A program made the position numbers and the translations under genes. A DNA stretch of 28,038 nucleotides, taken from assembly GCA_964603785.1 (NCBI GenBank), contig CAZRWD010000016.1, positions 1 through 28,038 of the forward strand, written 5' to 3'. Under the pieces are notes generated by a model. The model saw only the letters and a program-made list of their open reading frames with translations, did not search any database and had not been told where the DNA came from. Below are positions 6,705-13,632 of the stretch, in pieces; positions within the stretch are counted from its first letter, which is position 1; every line of letters begins with the position of its first letter. The DNA comes from CAZRWD01 sp964603785 (GTDB lineage: Bacteria; Fermentibacterota; Fermentibacteria; Fermentibacterales; Fermentibacteraceae).

Positions 6705-7558
6705 AGATGCTCCTGCCCGCGGGGAGGCTTCGGGCGAAGGTGCTCGAGGCCCTATCGCGCTGCGGCATGGAGTTCGCGGCGGCCGAGAGGTGCTACAGGC
6801 CTCCCTGCTCCGATCCGCGAATCGACGCGAAGATCGTGAAGCCCCGCAACATACCGGGGCTGGTCGCACTCGGCCGCCACCACTGCGGCTTCACCGGGCA
6901 CGACTGGGTCGTCGAGGAGGATGCCGACGTGGAGGAGCTGCTCGATCTGGGCTACGACCAGGCCGAGCTCGTGTCGGCGGTCCCCGAGGAGCCTGTGCGG
7001 CACCCGAACGGCAGGATCGTCGTGGGGACCGAGTATCCCTTCGTCACGGCGGGATATCTCGCCCGAAAGGGCATCGAGGGCCTCGTCGTCAGGTCCTGGG
7101 GCGCCACCGAGGCCCTCCCGCCCGACGACGCCGACATGGTGGTGGACATAGCGTCGACCGGCGCCACCCTTCTCTCCAACAGGCTGAGGGTGGTCGACCG
7201 GATCATGCCCACCAGCACGCGGCTCGTGGCATCCAGGCCGGTCCTGGACGGAGGCGGGGCGGTCCGTGCGGTTCTCGAGGACCTGGTAATGCTTCTCCGC
7301 AGCGTCCTGGACGCCGATTCCAGGAGGATCCTCGAGATGAACGTGCCCGCGGCCGGACTCGAGGCGGTGGTGCGGATGCTCCCATGCATGCGCGCGCCGA
7401 CGGTCTCGGAGCTGTGGGGGGGCGCCGGCTACTCGGTTAAGGTCGCCCTGCCCGCCGCGGAGGTGCCGCAGCTCATCCCCAGGCTCAGCGCGATGGGTGT
7501 CGACGACATCCTCGAGTACGGCGTGGAGAAGATCGTGACAAGGGAGGCGTCATCGTGA
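6686..7558 (+). CDS. hisG: ATP phosphoribosyltransferase, long form
   Basis: This is a 290-aa protein; GTG 6686 follows GGAGGG with six-base spacing. It catalyses the first step of histidine synthesis, ATP + PRPP to phosphoribosyl-ATP, in the cytosol. Recognisable blocks are LLPAGRLRAKVLEAL, GFTGHDWV, RIVVGTEYPFVTAGYL, the PRPP-binding region MVVDIASTGATLLSNRLRVVD, and a C-terminal ACT/PII-like regulatory domain (PTVSELWGGAGYSVKV...DDILEYGVEKIV). The C-terminal domain marks the long form, which needs no HisZ and is normally inhibited by histidine. It is the first gene of the operon, directly behind the double attenuator, and its stop overlaps hisC (GTGA). Confidence 0.95.
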   Translation: MDDSRLKMLLPAGRLRAKVLEALSRCGMEFAAAERCYRPPCSDPRIDAKIVKPRNIPGLVALGRHHCGFTGHDWVVEEDADVEELLDLGYDQAELVSAVPEEPVRHPNGRIVVGTEYPFVTAGYLARKGIEGLVVRSWGATEALPPDDADMVVDIASTGATLLSNRLRVVDRIMPTSTRLVASRPVLDGGGAVRAVLEDLVMLLRSVLDADSRRILEMNVPAAGLEAVVRMLPCMRAPTVSELWGGAGYSVKVALPAAEVPQLIPRLSAMGVDDILEYGVEKIVTREASS

Positions 7559-8595
7559 TCACGGGCAGGAGGACTGTCGAAGGGCTCGATGTCTACCCTC
7601 TCCCCGAGCGTGCACCTGTCAGGCTGCACCTCAACGAGGCGCCCGCGGGGGGCATCGCGGGAAGATGGGGCGGTCTGCTCCCCGACGAGATCCGGTCCTA
7701 TCCCGACTGCTCCCGTCTCGAGGAGAGGCTGGCGGGCTTCATGGGCCTGGAGCGGGGCAGGGTATGCCTCTTCAACGGATCGAGCGAGGCCATACTGACG
7801 GTCGCGCTGGCATTCGTCGAACCAGGGGCGACGAGGGTCGTGATCTCCCGCCCGACCTTCTCCCTCATACCCCGGTACCTGACTCTCGCAGGAGCGCTTC
7901 CGAGGGTGGTGGACGTCCGGGACGACCTCTCATTCGACATCGGGGGGCTCGAGGCGGCGATCGGGGAGGGCGCCGACATGGTCGTCCTGGCATCCCCGGA
8001 CAACCCAACCGGCGACGAGATCCCCGCAGCCGTCCTCTCCGGCTGGGCCTCCGGGCACCCGAGGATGCTCGTCGTCGTCGACGAGGCATATGCGGACTTC
8101 ACGGGGCGTACGTCGGCGGTTCCGGGCATGCCTGACAACATGCTCGTCCTCAGGACCTTCTCGAAGGCCTGGGGGATGGCGGGGCTGCGTCTCGGCGCAG
8201 CCGCCGGAAACCCGGAGCTGCTCGGATGGATGCGCAGGGTCCGACCCCCCTTCAGCGTGAACGCGGCGGCGGTCTCCTGCCTCGATTCGATACTCGACAC
8301 GGGGGCGGGCGATGTCGTCGCCGGGGCCCGGGCGGTCGTGGCGGCGAGGAGGAGGCTGGCCCGGGAGCTGGCTGCAAGGGGGATGCTGGCCAGGGAGGGC
8401 TCCGCGAACTTCGTGCTGGCCAGGCCGCGCCGAGGGGCCGAGGCCCTCCGGAGGGCATGCCTCGACCGCGGGATGGCGGTGAAGGTCCTGTCGGGTCACC
8501 CGCTCTGCGAGGGCCTGGTGAGGATAACCGCCTGCGGGCCGGAGGAGATGGATTCCCTGCTGGAGGCGCTTGATGCCCCGGAGGTGTCGGGATGA
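7555..8595 (+). CDS. hisC: Histidinol-phosphate aminotransferase
   Basis: This is a 346-aa PLP fold-type I aminotransferase; GTG 7555 overlaps the hisG stop and has GGGAGG seven bases upstream. It converts imidazole-acetol phosphate plus glutamate to histidinol phosphate. Visible family motifs are LHLNEAPAG, the conserved YPDCS (YPD block), NGSSEAI, SPDNPTGD (cofactor-binding Asn), DEAYADF, and the PLP lysine in TFSKAWGMAGLRLG. A C-terminal VRITAC block stands where substrate-carboxylate-binding Arg is expected. At 346 aa it is normal in length. It is coupled to hisB by an ATGA overlap. Confidence 0.95.
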   Translation: MITGRRTVEGLDVYPLPERAPVRLHLNEAPAGGIAGRWGGLLPDEIRSYPDCSRLEERLAGFMGLERGRVCLFNGSSEAILTVALAFVEPGATRVVISRPTFSLIPRYLTLAGALPRVVDVRDDLSFDIGGLEAAIGEGADMVVLASPDNPTGDEIPAAVLSGWASGHPRMLVVVDEAYADFTGRTSAVPGMPDNMLVLRTFSKAWGMAGLRLGAAAGNPELLGWMRRVRPPFSVNAAAVSCLDSILDTGAGDVVAGARAVVAARRRLARELAARGMLAREGSANFVLARPRRGAEALRRACLDRGMAVKVLSGHPLCEGLVRITACGPEEMDSLLEALDAPEVSG

Positions 8596-9170
8596 TCGTC
8601 AGGGAGGAGCGCATCACCTCCGAGACCTCGATCGAGGTCGAGATGGACACCGACAGGAGCGGAGAGCGCGGATGCGTGAGCATCAGCCTGCCCTTCCTCG
8701 GGCACATGATCGCATCGCTCTCGGTGAACCTCGGCAGATCCCTCTCCTTCCGAGCCTCCGGGGACCTGGAGGTGGATCCCCACCATCTGATAGAGGACTG
8801 CGGAGCGGTCCTCGGGAGGGTCGTGCGGAGGGCCGCTGCCGCCGGGCCGGTCGAGCGCTTCGGGCATGCGGTCGTGCCCATGGACGGCAGCCTCGCGATG
8901 GTCGCGCTCGACATCTCGGGAAGGCCCTTCTCCTCGTTGCGCGCCACCTTCCCCGACGCCCTGCCCGGAAATGCAGATCCGGCCCAGTACGGGGAGTTCT
9001 TCGCGGGGTTCGCCGGGGCGGCCGGTGCTTCGGTGCATGTGCTGATCGACCCCTGCGACTGCTGTCACCACGGTCTGGAGGCGGCCTTCAAGGCCATGGG
9101 GCGCGCGCTCGACTGCGCCCTCGCGCCGGCTCCCGCCCTCAGGAGCTCGAAGGGGGTTCTCGATGGTTGA
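8592..9170 (+). CDS. hisB: Imidazoleglycerol-phosphate dehydratase (monofunctional)
   Basis: This is a 192-aa protein that dehydrates IGP to imidazole-acetol phosphate. The expected di-metal ligands are all present: His38 (GHMI), His64-His65-x-x-Glu68 (HHLIE), His149 (VHV), His159-His160-x-x-Glu163 (HHGLE); Glu11 and a C-terminal SSKGVL also match. Two usually invariant blocks differ: FLDHML reads FLGHMI, with the following His replaced by Asn46, and PMDEAL reads PMDGSL. There is no N-terminal HAD phosphatase domain, so it cannot supply histidinol-phosphate phosphatase. It overlaps hisH by eight bases. Confidence 0.92.
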   Translation: MIVREERITSETSIEVEMDTDRSGERGCVSISLPFLGHMIASLSVNLGRSLSFRASGDLEVDPHHLIEDCGAVLGRVVRRAAAAGPVERFGHAVVPMDGSLAMVALDISGRPFSSLRATFPDALPGNADPAQYGEFFAGFAGAAGASVHVLIDPCDCCHHGLEAAFKAMGRALDCALAPAPALRSSKGVLDG

Positions 9171-9753
9171 GATAGTCAGGGGGCCCTGGGGCAACGCGGC
9201 GTCCCTGGAGCGCTGCCTGGAGAGGGCGGGGATACCCTTCAGGGAGGTCCGGGACCCGGACGGCCTTTCCATGGCCTGCCCCGTGATCCTCCCCGGCGTC
9301 GCCTCGTTCGCCGGGATAGCCGCGCCGCTGCGGGAGTCGGGGATGGCAGGAGCCCTCCTGGAGGCCGTGGGAAGGGGAGTTCCTCTCCTGGGGATCTGCG
9401 CAGGCATGCAGGTCCTGTTCGACTCCAGCCCCGAGTCCCCCGGGGCTGCAGGCCTCGGGATTATTGAAGGCCCCATCCTCCGGTTCGGGGAGGGCAAGGT
9501 GCCGCTGACCGGCTGGAACAGGATCGCTCCGGTCGGCCCGGGCCCGGAAGGGGGGTGGGCCTACTTCATCAACTCCTATCACGCGGTCCCCGCCCGGGAG
9601 TCGTGCTGGCTCTTCGAGTCCGACTACCACGGCAGGTTCTGCGCGGGGGCGAGGCTGGGCGGGGTATGGGGCTTCCAGTTCCACCCCGAGAAGAGCGGCG
9701 TCTACGGCGCCGGGCTCATGAGGTGGTGGTACGGATGCTCGCAAGGAGGCTGA
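9163..9753 (+). CDS. hisH: Imidazole glycerol phosphate synthase, glutamine amidotransferase subunit
   Basis: This is a 196-aa class I glutaminase that supplies ammonia to HisF. The nucleophile elbow reads GICAGMQ (usually GICLGMQ), and the His-Glu pair of the triad is in FQFHPEKS near the C terminus. PGVASFAGIAAPLRESG matches the PG-G-F block of HisH. The gene starts inside hisB and its last 19 bases contain the hisF start, fitting stoichiometric production of the HisHF complex. Confidence 0.93.
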   Translation: MVEIVRGPWGNAASLERCLERAGIPFREVRDPDGLSMACPVILPGVASFAGIAAPLRESGMAGALLEAVGRGVPLLGICAGMQVLFDSSPESPGAAGLGIIEGPILRFGEGKVPLTGWNRIAPVGPGPEGGWAYFINSYHAVPARESCWLFESDYHGRFCAGARLGGVWGFQFHPEKSGVYGAGLMRWWYGCSQGG

Positions 9754-10493
9754 TCGCCTGCATGGACACGCTCTCGGGGAGGACGGTGAAGGGGGTGCGC
9801 TTCGAGGATCTCGAGGTGACGGGCGACCCGGCGGAGCAGGCCGCCCGCTACGAGGAGGAGGGGATCGACGAGCTCGTCCTGCTGGACGTGTCGGCCTCCC
9901 GAGAGGGCCGCGGACATGACCTCCGCACCGTCGCCAGGGTCGCCTCGGTCATCGGCATACCCCTCACGGCCGGCGGCGGCGTGTGCAGCCCGGACGACGC
10001 GGGGAGGCTTCTCGAGGCCGGTGCGGACAAGGTCTCCGTCAACACCGCCGCCGTGGCCAGACCGGCCCTCCTGACCGAGATGGCGGACCGGTTCGGCTCG
10101 CAGTGCTGCGTCGCGGCCGTCGATGCGTCGAGATCGGGTGCGGGCTGGACCTGCAGGGTGGAGTCGGGGCTCCGGCAGGGGGCTCCTGATGCCCTCGCCT
10201 GGATCCGCCGTGCGGAGGAGCTCGGCGCAGGCGAGATCCTCCTCACGTCCATCGACAGGGACGGCACGGGGGAGGGCTTCGACATCGAACTCCTCTCGGC
10301 TGCCGGGAGGGGCCTCGGCATACCACTGATCGCGTCCGGCGGCGCCTCCAGGCGGGAGCACTTCCTGGAGGCGTTCCGCGATGGCGGGGCCGACGGGGCT
10401 CTGGCGGCCGGGGTCTTCCACAGGGGGGAGATCGGGGTGCGGGACCTGAAGAGGTGGCTCGCAGCGGAGGGAGTCGAGGTGAGGCCATGCTGA
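9735..10493 (+). CDS. hisF: Imidazole glycerol phosphate synthase, cyclase subunit
   Basis: This is a 252-aa (beta-alpha)8 barrel. ATG 9735 gives the family start MLARRLIACMDTLSGRTVKGV, with the first catalytic Asp in ACMD. The second is in CCVAAVDAS. Phosphate-binding loops are TAGGGVCSPDDAGRLLEAGADKVSVNTAA and PLIASGGAS. LLTSIDRDGTGEGFD is the expected C-terminal barrel block. With HisH it converts PRFAR plus ammonia to IGP and AICAR. It overlaps hisH by 19 bases and the hisA fusion gene by 7. Confidence 0.95.
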   Translation: MLARRLIACMDTLSGRTVKGVRFEDLEVTGDPAEQAARYEEEGIDELVLLDVSASREGRGHDLRTVARVASVIGIPLTAGGGVCSPDDAGRLLEAGADKVSVNTAAVARPALLTEMADRFGSQCCVAAVDASRSGAGWTCRVESGLRQGAPDALAWIRRAEELGAGEILLTSIDRDGTGEGFDIELLSAAGRGLGIPLIASGGASRREHFLEAFRDGGADGALAAGVFHRGEIGVRDLKRWLAAEGVEVRPC

Positions 10494-11737
10494 TCCCGAG
10501 CATCGACCTGATGGGTGGAAGGGCCGTGCAGCTGGAGGGGGGGCGGCGCCTGCGCATCACAAGCGATCGCGACCCCGTCGAGCTCGCGGCCTGCCTGGAC
10601 AGGTTCGGGGATGTCGCCGTCGTCGACCTCGACGCGGCCATGGGCGCCGGGGACAACCTGGACCTCGTGAAGAGGATCTGCCGCGTGGCCAGGGTCAGGG
10701 CGGGCGGCGGGGTCAGGTCCGAGGAGAGGGCCAGGGCGCTCCTCAGGGCCGGGGCCGAGCGTGTGATCATCGGGACCGCCCGTGACGAGCCCTTCGTCCG
10801 CAGGCTTCCCCCCGAACTGGTCCAGGCGGCGGTGGATCACCGGAACGGCACCGTCTACGACGAGGGCTGGCGCAGGGACACCGGTCTGGATGCCGTCGAA
10901 CTCGCCTGCAGGCTCTCTGAGAGGTTCGGCTCCTTCCTGGTGACCGACATCGAGCGCGAGGGGGGCATGGGCGGGCTTGACGGCACGATCCCCGCCTCGA
11001 TCGCGGAGCTCACGGGAAGACCGGTCACCGCGGCGGGCGGGGCGGCATCCTCGAGGGAGGTCGCGGAGCTGTCCGCCGCCGGGATCGACGTGCAGGCCGG
11101 CATGTCGATCTACAGCGGCGCGATGGATCCTGCCCGCACCTTCGTCGACTGCGTGAGTTTCGGCGGGGACGGCCTCGCGCCGACCGTCGTGAGGGACGGG
11201 TCCGGCACGGTCCTGATGCTGGCATGGAGCTCCGCGGAAAGCCTTTCGGAGGCTCTCTCCAGCGGCAGGGGAGTCTATCACAGCCGGGCCAGGGGAGGCA
11301 TCTGGATCAAGGGCGGGACGTCGGGCAACACCCAGGCCCTCGTCAGGGCGAGGCTCGACTGCGATTCCGACGCGATCCTGTTCACGGTCGACCAGTCCGG
11401 GCCCGCCTGCCACAGGGGCTCGCGCTCCTGCTTCGGGGACGGGTGCGCCAACATCTCCTCCGTCTTCGACCATGTGGCCTCCAGGGTGGCATCGGGAGGG
11501 GCGGGGTCCTACTCGGCCAGGCTGGCCTCGGACGAGGCCCTCCTCGCCTCGAAGATACTGGAGGAGTCCGCCGAGCTCTCGGAGGCGGAGGGGCGCGATG
11601 CGGCGGTCTGGGAGGCGGCCGACCTCCTCTATTTCACGATGGTAAGGCTGGCACGCGACGGCATCGGCCTGTCCGATGTCTTCTCGGAGCTGAGGGGGAG
11701 GATGAGGAGTGAGGATCGACACCATCAGGGGCGGTGA
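10487..11737 (+). CDS. HisA-HisI-HisE triple fusion (ProFAR isomerase, PR-AMP cyclohydrolase, PR-ATP pyrophosphatase)
   Basis: This is a single 416-aa frame with three complete domains. Residues ~1-220 are HisA: SIDL with Asp7, VVDLDAAMGAGDN, RAGGGVRSEERA, VIIGTA, VDHRNG (catalytic Asp117), TDIEREGGMGGLD, TAAGGAAS. Residues ~225-318 are HisI: VLMLAWSS, VYHSRARGGIWIKGGTSGNTQ, Mg site DCDSD 291-295 and zinc Cys at 292, 308 and 315 (ACH, SCF). Residues ~326-408 are HisE: ILEESAELSEAE and VWEAADLLYFTMVRLA. The polypeptide would cover steps 2, 3 and 4. HisIE fusions are common; joining HisA in front of HisIE is not an arrangement I know as standard. There is no stop or SD between domains. It overlaps hisD by 29 bases. 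Confidence 0.93.
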   Translation: MLIPSIDLMGGRAVQLEGGRRLRITSDRDPVELAACLDRFGDVAVVDLDAAMGAGDNLDLVKRICRVARVRAGGGVRSEERARALLRAGAERVIIGTARDEPFVRRLPPELVQAAVDHRNGTVYDEGWRRDTGLDAVELACRLSERFGSFLVTDIEREGGMGGLDGTIPASIAELTGRPVTAAGGAASSREVAELSAAGIDVQAGMSIYSGAMDPARTFVDCVSFGGDGLAPTVVRDGSGTVLMLAWSSAESLSEALSSGRGVYHSRARGGIWIKGGTSGNTQALVRARLDCDSDAILFTVDQSGPACHRGSRSCFGDGCANISSVFDHVASRVASGGAGSYSARLASDEALLASKILEESAELSEAEGRDAAVWEAADLLYFTMVRLARDGIGLSDVFSELRGRMRSEDRHHQGR

Positions 11738-12989
11738 CCGGGAGATCGTCGACAGGATGGGGATGCGCACCGGGACCGCGGCGATGCGGGCGAAGGTCGA
11801 CAGGATCATCAGGGGGGTCGCGAAGGGGGGTGACGCCTATCTGAGGGTCCTCGCCGCCGAACTCGGCGATCCTCCCCCGGAGAGGCTCGATGTCCCGGGA
11901 GACGAGGTCGCCCGCCTTGCCGAACTGGTTCCCGCCGGTGTCCGCCGCGCCATGGAGGCCTCCGCCGAGGCGGTGGGCAGGTTCGCACGGGCGGTCGCCC
12001 GGACGGCAGTCCCGGTCGAGTTGCGCATGGACGGCTGGGTGGCATCGGCGCGATGGCGGCCGGTCGCCAGCGCGGGATGCTATGCCCCCGGCGGGAGGCA
12101 TCCCCTGGCCTCGTCCATCCTCATGACCGTCATCCCGGCCAGGGCGGCCGGCGTGGGCTCGGTCCACGCCTACTCCCCCTCGACGGATCCGGGCATCGCC
12201 CTCGCCTGCATCCTCTCGGGGGCCGAGAGCCTGAGCATACTGGGAGGAGCCCAGGCCATCGCGGCGATGGCCGTCGGGACGGAGACCTTTCCGGCGGTGG
12301 ACATGGCCTGCGGACCCGGCGGCGTGTGGGTCACCGAGGCGAAGAGGAGGCTGCAGGGAGCGGTCGGGACGGACATTCTGGCGGGGCCGTCGGAGCTGGC
12401 CGTGCTGGCATCGCCGGATGCAGATCCCCGTCTGGTCGCCCTGGACCTCCTGGCGCAGGCCGAGCACGACGCGCTCGCCTCGGCCTGGCTCCTCACATGG
12501 GGAGAGGGCCTGGCCGCCGGGGTGAGGTCCGAGATCACCAGCCTGGCGGAGGAGGGCCCGGGTGTACCGGGGCGGATCGTCCTGTGCGTCCTGGACGACC
12601 CCGGGGCCTGCGTCAGGGCATGCAACCGGCTGGCTCCCGAACACGTCGAGCTGATGACGGGGGACGACGGGTCGTTCGGGGATCTCCTGGAGAGCTACGG
12701 GGCGGTCTTCGTCTCCGCGGGATCATGCACCGCGTTCGGCGACTACTCCGCCGGACCCAGCCACACCCTCCCGACCTCCGGCACGGCTCGCTTCTGCGGC
12801 GGATTGTCGCCCTTCACCTTCCTCAGGCTGCAGTCGTGCGTGGAGGCAGGCCCGGGGGCGGAGGCGCTCGCGGAAGGCGCCGCCGCACTGGCCGGACTGG
12901 AGGGGATGTACTGGCACGGTCGCTCGGCGGAGGCCAGGGTGCGGCCGGTCCCCGGGGGCTGCATCGGGCGTCGGGACGGGAAGGGATGA
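11709..12989 (+). CDS. hisD: Histidinol dehydrogenase
   Basis: This is a 426-aa zinc enzyme that oxidises histidinol to histidine in two NAD-dependent steps. GTG 11709 (MRIDTIRGG) lies within the end of the preceding gene. Diagnostic blocks are AGCYAPGGRHPLASSILMTVIPARAAGV, DMACGPGGVWVTEAKRR, GTDILAGPSELAVLA, LLAQAEHD (zinc ligands Gln, His), NRLAPEHVEL (catalytic Glu-His) and FGDYSAGPSHTLPTSG (Asp and His). It is the last gene of the operon. Nineteen bases separate it from the convergent iorB, with a GCCGCC-GGA-GGCGGC hairpin (13012-13026, inside iorB) that might slow read-through. Confidence 0.95.
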   Translation: MRIDTIRGGDREIVDRMGMRTGTAAMRAKVDRIIRGVAKGGDAYLRVLAAELGDPPPERLDVPGDEVARLAELVPAGVRRAMEASAEAVGRFARAVARTAVPVELRMDGWVASARWRPVASAGCYAPGGRHPLASSILMTVIPARAAGVGSVHAYSPSTDPGIALACILSGAESLSILGGAQAIAAMAVGTETFPAVDMACGPGGVWVTEAKRRLQGAVGTDILAGPSELAVLASPDADPRLVALDLLAQAEHDALASAWLLTWGEGLAAGVRSEITSLAEEGPGVPGRIVLCVLDDPGACVRACNRLAPEHVELMTGDDGSFGDLLESYGAVFVSAGSCTAFGDYSAGPSHTLPTSGTARFCGGLSPFTFLRLQSCVEAGPGAEALAEGAAALAGLEGMYWHGRSAEARVRPVPGGCIGRRDGKG

Positions 12990-13008
12990 CTGCGGGGCAG
13001 GGCCCGGC

Positions 13009-13632
13009 TCAGCCGCCGGAGGCGGCCTCCACGGTATGGCTGCCGCCGAGGCGGAAGGCCTCGGCGTTCGCCGCGGCATGGCCTCCGGGGCTCAGCGATT
13101 CGACGACCCCGAGGACATGTGCCGCCTCGAGGGGGAATCCTCCCAGTGCGGTAAGGGCTCCGAGCATGTACATGTTCTCGTAGATGGGCGATCCGAGAGA
13201 CTCCGCGGTCTCCCTGGCCGGAAGGAGGTCCACCCGGCCGGCGATGCGGCGGAGCCTCTCCCCGGCCTCCTCGATCCCGAAGCAGTCGTAGCGCCTGGTC
13301 GAGGGCATCGCGGCGGTCTCCGTGACAGGGTGCATGACCAGCCTGCTGGAGAGCACCGTCCCGCCCGGCCTCAGGTATTCGACGTACCTCAGCGCCTCGA
13401 GGGCCTCCAGGGTGACGATGGCATCCGCGGTGCCGACCGGGATGAGGGGGGATTCGACTCCGTCGCCGATCCGGATGTGGATCGAGACGCTGCCGGAGCG
13501 CTGTGACAGCCCGTGCTGCTCTCCTGTCACGACACCCATCCCCGCCCGGACGCAGGCCGTACCGAGCACCCTGGACATCATCACGATGCCCTGGCCGCCG
13601 ACACCGCAGAGTATCGCCGCGAACACGCTCAC
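13009..13632 (-). CDS. iorB: Indolepyruvate:ferredoxin oxidoreductase beta subunit
   Basis: This is a 207-aa protein; GTG 13632 overlaps the iorA stop (GTGA). The N terminus AAILCGVGGQGIVMMSRVLG is the hallmark of the gamma-type 2-oxoacid oxidoreductase domain. EQHGLSQRSGSVSIHIRIG and YENMYMLGALTALGGFPLE fit IorB. With IorA it oxidatively decarboxylates aryl pyruvates (indolepyruvate, phenylpyruvate) with CoA, reducing ferredoxin. This serves fermentation of aromatic amino acids or, in reverse, their synthesis. A much longer open frame continues upstream in the same reading frame, but it is antisense-like noise over iorA. Confidence 0.93.
   Translation of the reverse strand: MSVFAAILCGVGGQGIVMMSRVLGTACVRAGMGVVTGEQHGLSQRSGSVSIHIRIGDGVESPLIPVGTADAIVTLEALEALRYVEYLRPGGTVLSSRLVMHPVTETAAMPSTRRYDCFGIEEAGERLRRIAGRVDLLPARETAESLGSPIYENMYMLGALTALGGFPLEAAHVLGVVESLSPGGHAAANAEAFRLGGSHTVEAASGG

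Noticed and set aside
12990..13026. Rho-independent terminator after hisD
   Set aside because: A GCCGCC/GGCGGC hairpin exists at 13012-13026, but it is inside iorB and has no T tract, so I do not call it a terminator.
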